A stretch of DNA of 64,000 bases. Source: Pleurodeles waltl (lineage: Eukaryota > Chordata > Amphibia > Caudata > Salamandridae). The position numbers and the translations under genes are program-made. This document shows positions 1 through 12,100 of the stretch, one piece after another; positions within the stretch are counted from its first letter, which is position 1; each line of letters opens with the position of its first letter. The stretch lies in assembly GCF_031143425.1 (NCBI RefSeq), contig NC_090438.1, positions 775,073,138 to 775,137,137 on the forward strand, in the 5' to 3' direction. The notes beneath the pieces were generated by a model. That model made no database searches and was not told the origin of the DNA. It worked only from the letters and a program-made list of their open reading frames with translations.

Positions 1-3000
1 GTAGGCACTTCACAAAAAACACCTCTGTTTTCTTCCAAAATTTTGGATGTGTCCACGTTGCGCTTTGGGGTGTTTCCTGTCGCGGGCGCTAGGCCTACCC
101 ACACTAGTGAGGTATCATTTTTAATCGGGAGACTTGGGGGAACACTGGGTGGAAGGAAAATTGTGGCTCCTCTCAGATTCCAGAACTTTCTACCACAGAA
201 ATGTGAGGAACATGTGTTTTTTTAGCCAAATATTGAGGTTTGCAAAGGATTCTGGGTAACAGAACCTGGTCCGAGCCCCGCAAGTCACCCCTCCTTGGAT
301 TCCCCTACGTCTCTAGTTTTCAGAAATGCACAGGTTTGGTAGGTTTCCCTAGGTGCCGGCTGAGCTAGAGGCCAAAATCTACAGGTAGGCACTTCGCAAA
401 AAACACCTCTGTTTTCTTCCAAAATTTTGGATGTGTCCACGTTGCGCTTTGGGGTGTTTCCTGTCGCCGGCGCTAGGCCTACCCACGCAAGTGAGGTATC
501 ATTTTTATCGGGAGACTTGGGGGAACGCTGGGTGGAAGGAAATTTGTTGCTCCTCTCAGATTCCAGAACTTTCTGTTACAGAAATGTGAGGAACATGTGT
601 TTTTTTAGCCAAATTTTGAGGTTTGCAAAGGATTCTGGGTAACAGAACCTGGTCCGAGCCCCGCAAGTCACCCCTCCTTGGTTTCTCCTAGGTCTCTAGT
701 TTTCAGAAATGCACAGGTTTGGTAGGTTTCCCTAGGTGCCGGCTGAGCTAGAGGCCAACATCTGCAGGTAGGCACTTCGCAAAAAACACCTCTGTTTTCT
801 TCCAAAATTTTGGATGTGTCCACGTTGCGCTTTGGGGTGTTTCCTGTCGCCGGCGCTAGGCCTACCCACGCAAGTGAGGTATCATTTTTATCGGGAGACT
901 TGGGGGAACGCTGGGTAGAAGGAAATTTGTGGCTCCTCTCAGATTCCAGAACTTTCTGCCACAGAAATGTGAGGAACATGTGTTTTTTTAACCAAATTTT
1001 GAGGTTTGCAAAGGATTCTGGGTAACAGAACCTGGTCCGAGCCCTGCAAGTCACCCCTCCTTGGATTCCCCTAGGTCTCTAGTTTTCAGAAATGCACAGG
1101 TTTGGTAGGTTTCCCTAGGTGCCGGCTGAGCTATAGGCCAAAATCTACAGGTAGGCACTTCGCAAAAAACACCTCTGTTTTCTTCCAAAATTTTGGATGT
1201 GTCAACGGTGCGCTTTGGGGCGTTTTCTGTCGCGGGCGCTAGGCCAACCCACGCAAGTGAGGTATCATTTTTATCGGGAGACTTGGGGGAACGCTGGGTG
1301 GAAGGAAATTTGTGGCTCCTCCCAGATTCCAGAACTTTCTGCCACAGAAATGTGAGGAACATGTGTTTTTTTAGCCAAATTTTGAGGTTTGCAAAGGATT
1401 CTGGGTAACAGAACCTGGTCCGAGCTCCGCAAGTCACCCCTCCTTGGTTTCCCCTAGGTCTCTAGTTTTCAGACATGCACAGTTTTTGTAGGTTTCCCTA
1501 GGTACCGGCTGAGCTAGAGGCCAAAATCTGCAGGTAGGCACTTCGCAAAAAACACCTCTGTTTTCTTCCAAAATTTTGGATGTGTCCACGTTGCGCTTTG
1601 GGGTGTTTCCTGTCGCCGGCGCTAGGCCTACCCACGCAAGTGAGGTATCATTTTTATCGGGAGACTTGGGGGAACGCTGGGTGGAAGGAAATTTGTGGCT
1701 CCTCTCAGATTCCAGAACTTTCTGCCACAGAAATGTGAGGAACATGTGTTTCTTTAGCCAAATTTTGAGGTTTGCAAAGGATTCTGGGTAACAGAACCTG
1801 GTCCGAGCCCCGCAAGTCACCCCTCCTTGGATTCCCCTAGGTCTCTAGTTTTCAGAAATGCACAAGTTTGGTAGGTTTCCCTAGGTGCTGGCTGAGCTAT
1901 AGGCCAAAATCTACAGGTAGGCACTTCGCAAAAAACACCTCTGTTTTCTTCCAAAATTTTGGATGTGTCCACGTTGCGCTTTGGGGTGTTTCCTGTCGCG
2001 GGCGCTAGGCCTACCCACACAAGTGAGGTATCATTTTTATCGGGAGACTTGGGGGAACGCTGGGTGGAAGGAAATTTGTGGCTCCTCTCAGATTCCAGAA
2101 CTTTCTGCCACAGAAATGTGAGGAACATGGGTTTTTTTAGCCAAATTTTGAGGTTTGCAAAGGATTCTGGGTTACAGAACCTGGTCTGAGCCCCGCAAGT
2201 CACCCCATCTTGGATTCCCCTAGGTCTCTAGTTTTCAGAAATGCACAGGTTTGGTAGGTTTCCCTAGGTGCCGGCTGAGCTAGAGGCCAAAATCTACAGG
2301 TAGGCACTTCGCAAAAAAACACCTCTCTTTTCTTCCAAAATTTTGGATGTGTCCACGTTGCGCTTTGGGGCGTTTCCTGTCGCGGGCGCTAGGCCTACCC
2401 ACGCAAGTGAGGTATCATTTTTATCGGGAGACTTGGGGGAACGCTGGGTGGAAGGAAATTTGTGGCTCCTCCCAGATTCCAGAACTTTCTGCCACAGAAA
2501 TGTGAGGAACATGTGTTTTTTTAGCCAAATTTTGAGGTTTGCAAAGGATTCTGGGTAACAGAACCTGGTCCGAGCCCCGCAAGTCACCCCTCCTTGGATT
2601 CCCCTAGGTCTCTAGTTTTCAGAAATGCACAGGTTTGGTAGGTTTCCCTAGGTGCCGGCTGAGCTAGACGCCAAAATTTGCAGGTAGGCACTTCACAAAA
2701 AACACCTCTGTTTTCTTCCAAAAATTTGGATGTGTCCACGTTGCGCTTTGGGGTGTTTCCTGTCGCGGGCGCTAGGCCTACCCACGCAAGTGAGGTATCA
2801 TTTTTATCGGGAGACTTGGGGGAACGCTGGGTAGAAGGAAATTTGTGGCTCCTCTCAGATTCCAGAACTTTCTGCCACAGAAATGTGAGGAACATGTGTT
2901 TTTTAAGCCAAATTTTGAGGTTTGCAAAGGATTCTGGGTAACAGAACCTGGTCCGAGCTCCGCAAGTCACCCCTCCTTGGTTTCCCCTAGGTCTCTAGTT

Positions 3001-6000
3001 TTCAGACATGCACAGGTTTTGTAGGTTTCCCTAGCTGCCGGCTGAGCTAGAGGCCAAAATCTGCAGGTAGGCACTTCGCAAAAAACACCTCTGTTTTCTT
3101 CCAAAATTTTGGATGTGTCCACGTTGCGCTTTGGGGTGTTTCCTGTCGCCGGCGCTAGGCCTACCCACGCAAGTGAGGTATAATTTTTATCGGGAGACTT
3201 GGGGGAACGCTGGGTGGAAGGAAATTTGTGGCTCCTCTCAGATTCCAGAACTTTCTGCCACAGAAATGTGAGGAACATGTGTTTTTTTAGCCAAATTTTG
3301 AGGTTTGCAAAGGATTCTGGGTAACAGAACCTGGTCCGAGCCCCGCAAGTCACCCCTCCTTTGTTTCCCCTAGGTCTCTAGTTTTCAGAAATGCACAGGT
3401 TCGGTAGGTTTCCCTAGGTGCCGGCTGAGCTAGAGGCCAAAATCTGCAGGTAGGCACTTCGCAAAAAACACCTCTGTTTTCTTCCAAAATTTTGGATGTG
3501 TCCACGCTGCGCTTTGGGGTGTTTCCTGTCGCCGGCGCTAGGCCTACCCACGCAAGTGAGGTATCATTTTTATCGGGAGACTTGGGGGAACGCTGTGTGG
3601 AAGGAAATTAGTGGCTCCTCTCAGATTCCAGAACTTTCTGCCACAGAAATGTGAGGAACATGTGTTTTTTTAGCCACATTTTGAGGTTTGCAAAGGATTC
3701 TGGGTAACAGAACCTGGTCCGAGCCCCGCAAGTCACCCCTCCTTGGATTCCCCTAGGTCTCTAGTTTTCAGAAATGCACAGGTTTGGTAGGTTTCCCTAG
3801 GTGCCGGCTGAGCTAGAGGCCAAAATCTACAGGTAGGCACTTCGCAAAAAACACCTCTGTTTTCTTCCAAAATTTTGGATGTGTCCACGTTGCGCTTTGG
3901 GGTGTTTCCTGTCGCGGGCGCTAGGCCTACCCACACAAGTGAGGTATCATTTTTATCAGGAGACTTGGGGGAACGCTGGGTGGAAGGAAATTTGTGGCTC
4001 CTCTCAGATTCCAGAACTTTCTGCCACAGAAACGTGAGGAACATGTGTTTTTTTAGCCAAATATTGAGGTTTGCAAAGGATTCTGGGTAACAGAACCTGG
4101 TCCGAGCCCCGCAAGTCACCCCTCCTTGGATTCCCCTAGGTCTCTAGTTTTCAGAAATGCACAGGTTTGGTAGGTTTCCCTAGGTGCCGGCTGAGCTAGA
4201 GGCCAAAATCTACAGGTAGGCACTTCGCAAAAAACACCTCTGTTTTCTTCCAAAATTTTGGATGTGTCCACGTTGCGCTTTGGGGTGTTTCCTCTCGCCG
4301 GCGCTAGGCCTACCCACGCAAGTGAGGTATCATTTTTATCGGGAGACTTGGGGGAACGCTGGGTGGAAGGAAATTTGTGGCTCCTCTCAGATTCCAGAAC
4401 TCTCTGCAACAGAAATGTGAGGAACATGTGTTTTTTTAGCCAAATTTTGAGGTTTGCAAAGGATTCTGGGTAACAGAACCTGGTCCGAGCCCCGCAAGTC
4501 ACCCCTCCTTGGATTCCCCTAGGTCTCTAGTTTTCAGAAATGCACAGGTTTGGTAGGTTTCCCTAGGTGCCGGCTGAGCTAGAGGCCAAAATCTACAGGT
4601 AGGCACTTCGCAAAAAACACCTCTGTTTTCTTCCAAAATTTTAGATGTGTCCACGTTGCGCTTTGGGGTGTTTCCTGTCGCGGGCGCTAGGCCTACCCAC
4701 ACAAGTGAGGTATCATTTTTATCGGGAGACTTGGGGGAACGCTGGGTGGAAGGAAATTTGTGGCTCCTCTCAGATTCCAGAACTTTCTGCCACAGAAATG
4801 TGAGGAACATGTGTTTTTTTTGCCAAATTTTGAGGTTTGCAAAGGATTCTGGGTAACAGAACCTGGTCCGAGCCCCGCAAGTCACCCCGTCTTGGATTCC
4901 CCTAGGTCTCTAGTTTTCAGAAATGCACAGGTTTGGTAGGTTTCCCTAGGTGCCGGCTGAGCTAGAGGCCAAAATCTACAGGTAGGAACTTCACAAAAAA
5001 CACCTCTGTTTTCTTCCAAAATTTTGGATGTGTCCACGTTGCGCTTTGGGGTGTTTCCTGTCGCGGGCGCTAGGCATACCCACACAAGTGAGGTATCATT
5101 TTTATCGGGAGACTTGGGGGAACGCTGGGTGGAAGGAAATTTGTGGCTCCTCTCAGATTCCAGAACTTTCTGCCACAGAAATGTGAGGAACATGTGTTTT
5201 TTTAGCCAAATTTTGAGGTTTGCAAAGGATTCTGGGTAACAGAACCTGGTCCGAGCCCCGCAAGTCACCCCGTCTTGGATTCCCCTAGGTCTCTAGTTTT
5301 CAGAAATGCACAGGTTTGGTAGGTTTCCCTAGGTGCCGGCTGAGCTAGAGGCCAAAATCTACAGGTAGGCACTTCGCAAAAAACACCTCTGTTTTCTTCC
5401 AAAATTTTGGATGTGTCCACGTTGCGCTTTGGGGTGTTTCCTGTCGCGGGCGCTAGGCCTACCCACACAAGTGAGGTATCATTTTTATCGGGAGACTTGG
5501 GGGAACGCTGGGTGGAAGGAAATTTGTGGCTCCTCTCAGATTCCAGAACTTTCTGCCACAGAAACGTGAGGAACATGTGTTTTTTTAGCCAAATATTGAG
5601 GTTTGCAAAGGATTCTGGGTAACAGAACCTGGTCCGAGCCCCGCAAGTCACCCCTCCTTGGATTCCCCTAGGTCTCTAGTTTTCAGAAATGCACAGGTTT
5701 GGTAGGTTTCCCTAGGTGCCGGCTGAGCTAGAGGCCAAAATCTGCAGGTAGGCACTACGCAAAAAACACCTCTGTTTTCTTCCAAAATTTTGGATGTGTC
5801 CACGTTGCGCTTTGGGGTGTTTCCTGTCGCGGGCGCTAGGCCTACCCACGCAAGTGAGGTATCATTTTTATCGGGAGACTTGGGGGAACGCTGGGAAGAA
5901 GGAAATTTGTGGCTCCTCTCAGATTCCAGAACTTTCTGCCACAGAAATGTGAGGAACATGTGTTTTTTTAGCCAAATTTTGAGGTTTGCAAAGGATTCTG

Positions 6001-6130
6001 GGTAACAGAACCTGGTCCGAGCCCCACAAGTCACCCCTCCTTGGATTCCCCTAGGTCTCTAGTTTTCAGAAATGCACAAGTTTGGTAGGTTTCCCTAGGT
6101 GCCGGCTGAGCTAGAGGACAAAATCTACAG
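1..6130 (+). repeat. Higher-order repeat, group 1, copy I (16 monomers)
   Basis: This is a 6,130-bp unit of sixteen 383-bp monomers. Its first monomer carries private marks: CCCACACTAGTG, a one-base insertion giving TTTTTAATCGGG, and GGGGGAACACTGGG. These recur together at 6131, 15,325 and 21,455, and again in isolated monomers at 48,262 and 49,412. Copy I shares with copy III (not II) the variants GCCAACATCTGCAGG near 770, GGTTCGGTAGG near 3,400 and ATTTTAGATG near 4,640. It therefore pairs with III rather than with its neighbour. Confidence 0.9.
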
Positions 6131-9100
6131 GTAGGCACTTCACAAAAAACACCTCTGTTTTCTTCCAAAATTTTGGATGTGTCCACGTTGCGCTTTGGGG
6201 TGTTTCCTGTCGCGGGCGCTAGGCCTACCCACACTAGTGAGGTATCATTTTTAATCGGGAGACTTGGGGGAACACTGGGTGGAAGGAAAATTGTGGCTCC
6301 TCTCAGATTCCAGAACTTTCTACCACAGAAATGTGAGGAACATGTGTTTTTTTAGCCAAATATTGAGGTTTGCAAAGGATTCTGGGTAACAGAACCTGGT
6401 CCGAGCCCCGCAAGTCACCCCTCCTTGGATTCCCCTACGTCTCTAGTTTTCAGAAATGCACAGGTTTGGTAGGTTTCCCTAGGTGCCGGCTGAGCTAGAG
6501 GCCAAAATCTACAGGTAGGCACTTCGCAAAAAACACCTCTGTTTTCTTCCAAAATTTTGGATGTGTCCACGTTGCGCTTTGGGGTGTTTCCTGTCGCCGG
6601 CGCTAGGCCTACCCACGCAAGTGAGGTATCATTTTTATCGGGAGACTTGGGGGAACGCTGGGTGGAAGGAAATTTGTTGCTCCTCTCAGATTCCAGAACT
6701 TTCTGTTACAGAAATGTGAGGAACATGTGTTTTTTTAGCCAAATTTTGAGGTTTGCAAAGGATTCTGGGTAACAGAACCTGGTCCGAGCCCCGCAAGTCA
6801 CCCCTCCTTGGTTTCTCCTAGGTCTCTAGTTTTCAGAAATGCACAGGTTTGGTAGGTTTCCCTAGGTGCCGGCTGAGCTAGAGGCCAAAATCTGCAGGTA
6901 GGCACTTCGCAAAAAACACCTCTGTTTTCTTCCAAAATTTTGGATGTGTCCACGTTGCGCTTTGGGGTGTTTCCTGTCGCCGGCGCTAGGCCTACCCACG
7001 CAAGTGAGGTATCATTTTTATCGGGAGACTTGGGGGAACGCTGGGTGGAAGGAAATTTGTGGCTCCTCTCAGATTCCAGAACTTTCTGCCACAGAAATGT
7101 GAGGAACATGTGTTTTTTTAGCCAAATTTTGAGGTTTGCAAAGGATTCTGGGTAACAGAACCTGGTCCGAGCCCTGCAAGTCACCCCTCCTTGGATTCCC
7201 CTAGGTCTCTAGTTTTCAGAAATGCACAGGTTTCGTAGGTTTCCCTAGGTGCCGGCTGAGCTATAGGCCAAAATCTACAGGTAGGCACTTCGCAAAAAAC
7301 ACCTCTGTTTTCTTCCAAAATTTTGGATGTGTCCACGTTGCGCTTTGGGGCGTTTCCTGTCGCGGGCGCTAGGCCAACCCACGCAAGTGAGGTATCATTT
7401 TTATCGGGAGACTTGGGGGAACGCTGGGTGGAAGGAAATTTGTGGCTCCTCCCAGATTCCAGAACTTTCTGCCACAGAAATGTGAGGAACATGTGTTTTT
7501 TTAGCCAAATTTTGAGGTTTGCAAAGGATTCTGGGTAACAGAACCTGGTCCGAGCTCCGCAAGTCACCCCTCCTTGGTTTCCCCTAGGTCTCTAGTTTTC
7601 AGACATGCACAGTTTTTGTAGGTTTCCCTAGGTACCGGCTGAGCTAGAGGCCAAAATCTGCAGGTAGGCACTTCGCAAAAAACACCTCTGTTTTCTTCCA
7701 AAATTTTGGATGTGTCCACGTTGCGCTTTGGGGTGTTTCCTGTCGCCGGCGCTAGGCCTACCCACGCAAGTGAGGTATCATTTTTATCGGGAGACTTGGG
7801 GGAACGCTGGGTGGAAGGAAATTTGTGGCTCCTCTCAGATTCCAGAACTTTCTGCCACAGAAATGTGAGGAACATGTGTTTCTTTAGCCAAATTTTGAGG
7901 TTTGCAAAGGATTCTGGGTAACAGAACCTGGTCCGAGCCCCGCAAGTCACCCCTCCTTGGATTCCCCTAGGTCTCTAGTTTTCAGAAATGCACAAGTTTG
8001 GTAGGTTTCCCTAGGTGCTGGCTGAGCTATAGGCCAAAATCTACAGGTAGGCACTTCGCAAAAAACACCTCTGTTTTCTTCCAAAATTTTGGATGTGTCC
8101 ACGTTGCGCTTTGGGGTGTTTCCTGTCGCGGGCGCTAGGCCTACCCACACAAGTGAGGTATCATTTTTATCGGGAGACTTGGGGGAACGCTGGGTGGAAG
8201 GAAATTTGTGGCTCCTCTCAGATTCCAGAACTTTCTGCCACAGAAATGTGAGGAACATGGGTTTTTTTAGCCAAATTTTGAGGTTTGCAAAGGATTCTGG
8301 GTTACAGAACCTGGTCTGAGCCCCGCAAGTCACCCCATCTTGGATTCCCCTAGGTCTCTAGTTTTCAGAAATGCACAGGTTTGGTAGGTTTCCCTAGGTG
8401 CCGGCTGAGCTAGAGGCCAAAATCTACAGGTAGGCACTTCGCAAAAAAACACCTCTCTTTTCTTCCAAAATTTTGGATGTGTCCACGTTGCGCTTTGGGG
8501 CGTTTCCTGTCGCGGGCGCTAGGCCTACCCACGCAAGTGAGGTATCATTTTTATCGGGAGACTTGGGGGAACGCTGGGTGGAAGGAAATTTGTGGCTCCT
8601 CCCAGATTCCAGAACTTTCTGCCACAGAAATGTGAGGAACATGTGTTTTTTTAGCCAAATTTTGAGGTTTGCAAAGGATTCTGGGTAACAGAACCTGGTC
8701 CGAGCCCCGCAAGTCACCCCTCCTTGGATTCCCCTAGGTCTCTAGTTTTCAGAAATGCACAGGTTTGGTAGGTTTCCCTAGGTGCCGGCTGAGCTAGACG
8801 CCAAAATTTGCAGGTAGGCACTTCACAAAAAACACCTCTGTTTTCTTCCAAAAATTTGGATGTGTCCACGTTGCGCTTTGGTGTGTTTCCTGTCGCGGGC
8901 GCTAGGCCTACCCACGCAAGTGAGGTATCATTTTTATCGGGAGACTTGGGGGAACGCTGGGTAGAAGGAAATTTGTGGCTCCTCTCAGATTCCAGAACTT
9001 TCTGCCACAGAAATGTGAGGAACATGTGTTTTTTAAGCCAAATTTTGAGGTTTGCAAAGGATTCTGGGTAACAGAACCTGGTCCGAGCTCCGCAAGTCAC

Positions 9101-12100
9101 CCCTCCTTGGTTTCCCCTAGGTCTCTAGTTTTCAGACATGCACAGGTTTTGTAGGTTTCCCTAGCTGCCGGCTGAGCTAGAGGCCAAAATCTGCAGGTAG
9201 GCACTTCGCAAAAAACACCTCTGTTTTCTTCCAAAATTTTGGATGTGTCCACGTTGCGCTTTGGGGTGTTTCCTGTCGCCGGCGCTAGGCCTACCCACGC
9301 AAGTGAGGTATCATTTTTATCGGGAGACTTGGGGGAACGCTGGGTGGAAGGAAATTTGTGGCTCCTCTCAGATTCCAGAACTTTCTGCCACAGAAATGTG
9401 AGGAACATGTGTTTTTTTAGCCAAATTTTGAGGTTTGCAAAGGATTCTGGGTAACAGAACCTGGTCCGAGCCCCGCAAGTCACCCCTCCTTTGTTTCCCC
9501 TAGGTCTCTAGTTTTCAGAAATGCACAGGTTTGGTAGGTTTCCCTAGGTGCCGGCTGAGCTAGAGGCCAAAATCTGCAGGTAGGCACTTCGCAAAAAACA
9601 CCTCTGTTTTCTTCCAAAATTTTGGATGTGTCCACGCTGCGCTTTGGGGTGTTTCCTGTCGCCGGCGCTAGGCCTACCCACGCAAGTGAGGTATCATTTT
9701 TATCGGGAGACTTGGGGGAACGCTGGGTGGAAGGAAATTAGTGGCTCCTCTCAGATTCCAGAACTTTCTGCCACAGAAACGTGAGGAACATGTGTTTTTT
9801 TAGCCAAATATTGAGGTTTGCAAAGGATTCTGGGTAACAGAACCTGGTCCGAGCCCCGCAAGTCACCCCTCCTTGGATTCCCCTAGGTCTCTAGTTTTCA
9901 GAAATGCACAGGTTTGGTAGGTTTCCCTAGGTGCCGGCTGAGCTAGAGGCCAAAATCTACAGGTAGGCACTTCGCAAAAAACACCTCTGTTTTCTTCCAA
10001 AATTTTGGATGTGTCCACGTTGCGCTTTGGGGTGTTTCCTGTCGCGGGCGCTAGGCCTACCCACACAAGTGAGGTATCATTTTTATCGGGAGACTTGGGG
10101 GAACGCTGGGTGGAAGGAAATTTGTGGCTCCTCTCAGATTCCAGAACTTTCTGCCACAGAAATGTGAGGAACATGTGTTTTTTTAGCCAAATTTTGAGGT
10201 TTGCAAAGGATTCTGGGTAACAGAACCTGGTCCGAGCCCCGCAAGTCACCCCGTCTTGGATTCCCCTAGGTCTCTAGTTTTCAGAAATGCACAGGTTTGG
10301 TAGGTTTCCCTAGGTGCCGGCTGAGCTAGAGGCCAAAATCTACAGGTAGGAACTTCACAAAAAACACCTCTGTTTTCTTCCAAAATTTTGGATGTGTCCA
10401 CGTTGCGCTTTGGGGTGTTTCCTGTCGCGGGCGCTAGGCATACCCACACAAGTGAGGTATCATTTTTATCGGGAGACTTGGGGGAACGCTGGGTGGAAGG
10501 AAATTTGTGGCTCCTCTCAGATTCCAGAACTTTCTGCCACAGAAATGTGAGGAACATGTGTTTTTTTAGCCAAATTTTGAGGTTTGCAAAGGATTCTGGG
10601 TAACAGAACCTGGTCCGAGCCCCGCAAGTCACCCCGTCTTGGATTCCCCTAGGTCTCTAGTTTTCAGAAATGCACAGGTTTGGTAGGTTTCCCTAGGTGC
10701 CGGCTGAGCTAGAGGCCAAAATCTACAGGTAGGCACTTCGCAAAAAACACCTCTGTTTTCTTCCAAAATTTTGGATGTGTCCACGTTGCGCTTTGGGGTG
10801 TTTCCTGTCGCGGGCGCTAGGCCTACCCACACAAGTGAGGTATCATTTTTATCGGGAGACTTGGGGGAACGCTGGGTGGAAGGAAATTAGTGGCTCCTCT
10901 CAGATTCCAGAACTTTCTGCCACAGAAATGTGAGAAACATGTGTTTTTTTAGCCACATTTTGAGGTTTGCAAAGGATTCTGGGTAACAGAACCTGGTCCG
11001 AGCCCCGCAAGTCACCCCGTCTTGGATTCCCCTAGGTCTCTAGTTTTCAGAAATGCACAGGTTTGGTAGGTTTCCCTAGGTGCCGGCTGAGCTAGAGGCC
11101 AAAATCTACAGGTAGGCACTTCGCAAAAAACACCTCTGTTTTCTTCCAAAATTTTGGATGTGTCCACGTTGCGCTTTGGGGTGTTTCCTGTTGCGGGCGC
11201 TAGGCCTACCCACACAAGTGAGGTATCATTTTTATCGGGAGACTTGGGGGAACGCTGGGTGGAAGGAAATTTGTGGCTCCTCTCAGATTCCAGAACTTTC
11301 TGCCACACAAATGTGAGGAACATGTGTTTTTTTAGCCAAATTTTGAGGTTTGCAAAGGATTCTGGGTAACAGAACCTGGTCCGAGCCCCGCAAGTCACCC
11401 CGTCTTGGATTCCCCTAGGTCTCTAGTTTTCAGAAATGCACAGGTTTGGTAGGTTTCCCTAGGTGCCGGCTGAGCTATAGGCCAAAATCTACAGGTAGGC
11501 ACTTCGCAAAAAACACCTCTGTTTTCTTCCAAAATTTTGGATGTGTCCACGTTGCGCTTTGGGGTGTTTCCTGTCGCGGGCGCTATGCCTACCCACACAA
11601 GTGAGGTATCATTTTTATCGGGAGACTTGGGGGAACGCTGGGTTTAAGGAAATTTGTGGCTCCTCTCAGATTCCAGAACTTTCTGCCACAGAAATGTGAG
11701 GAACATGTGTTTTTTTAGCCAAATTTTGAGGTTTGCAAAGGATTCTGGGTAACAGAACCTGGTCCGAGCCCCGCAAGTCACCCCATCTTGGATTCCCCTA
11801 GGTCTCTAGTTTTCAGAAATGCACAGGTTTGGTAGGTTTCCCTAGGTGCCGGCTGAGCTAGAGGCCAAAATGTACAGGTAGGCACTTCGCAAAAAACACC
11901 TCTGTTTTCTTCCAAAATTTTGGATGTGTCCACGTTGCGCTTTGGGGTGTTTCCTGTCGCTGGCGCTAGGCCTACCCACGCAAGTGAGGTATCATTTTTA
12001 TCGGGAGACTTGGGGGAACGCTGGGTGGAAGGAAATTTGTGGCTCCTCTCAGATTCCAGAACTTTCTGCCACAGAAATGTGAGGAACATGTGTTTTTTTA

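Noticed and set aside
1..383. CENP-B box near CTTCGCAAAAAACACCT.
   Set aside because: It keeps TTCG, the central A and one C, but not the CGGG half, so only about six of the nine essential positions match. Many copies also lose the CpG.
1..383. Hammerhead ribozyme, known from a newt satellite of similar length.
   Set aside because: No CTGANGA core with a matching GAAA was found on either strand of the monomer.
810..1025. A 71-residue plus-strand frame recurring in nearly every monomer.
   Set aside because: It begins at TTG, has no domain or motif, and exists only because the satellite is repeated.
668..1054. A 128-residue minus-strand open frame present in most monomers, each overlapping the next by four bases (GTGA).
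   Set aside because: It starts with GTG, not ATG. Its repetition follows from near-identical monomers and a period of 383. Amino-acid-changing variants are common and some copies are interrupted. The overlap is simply the monomer phase.
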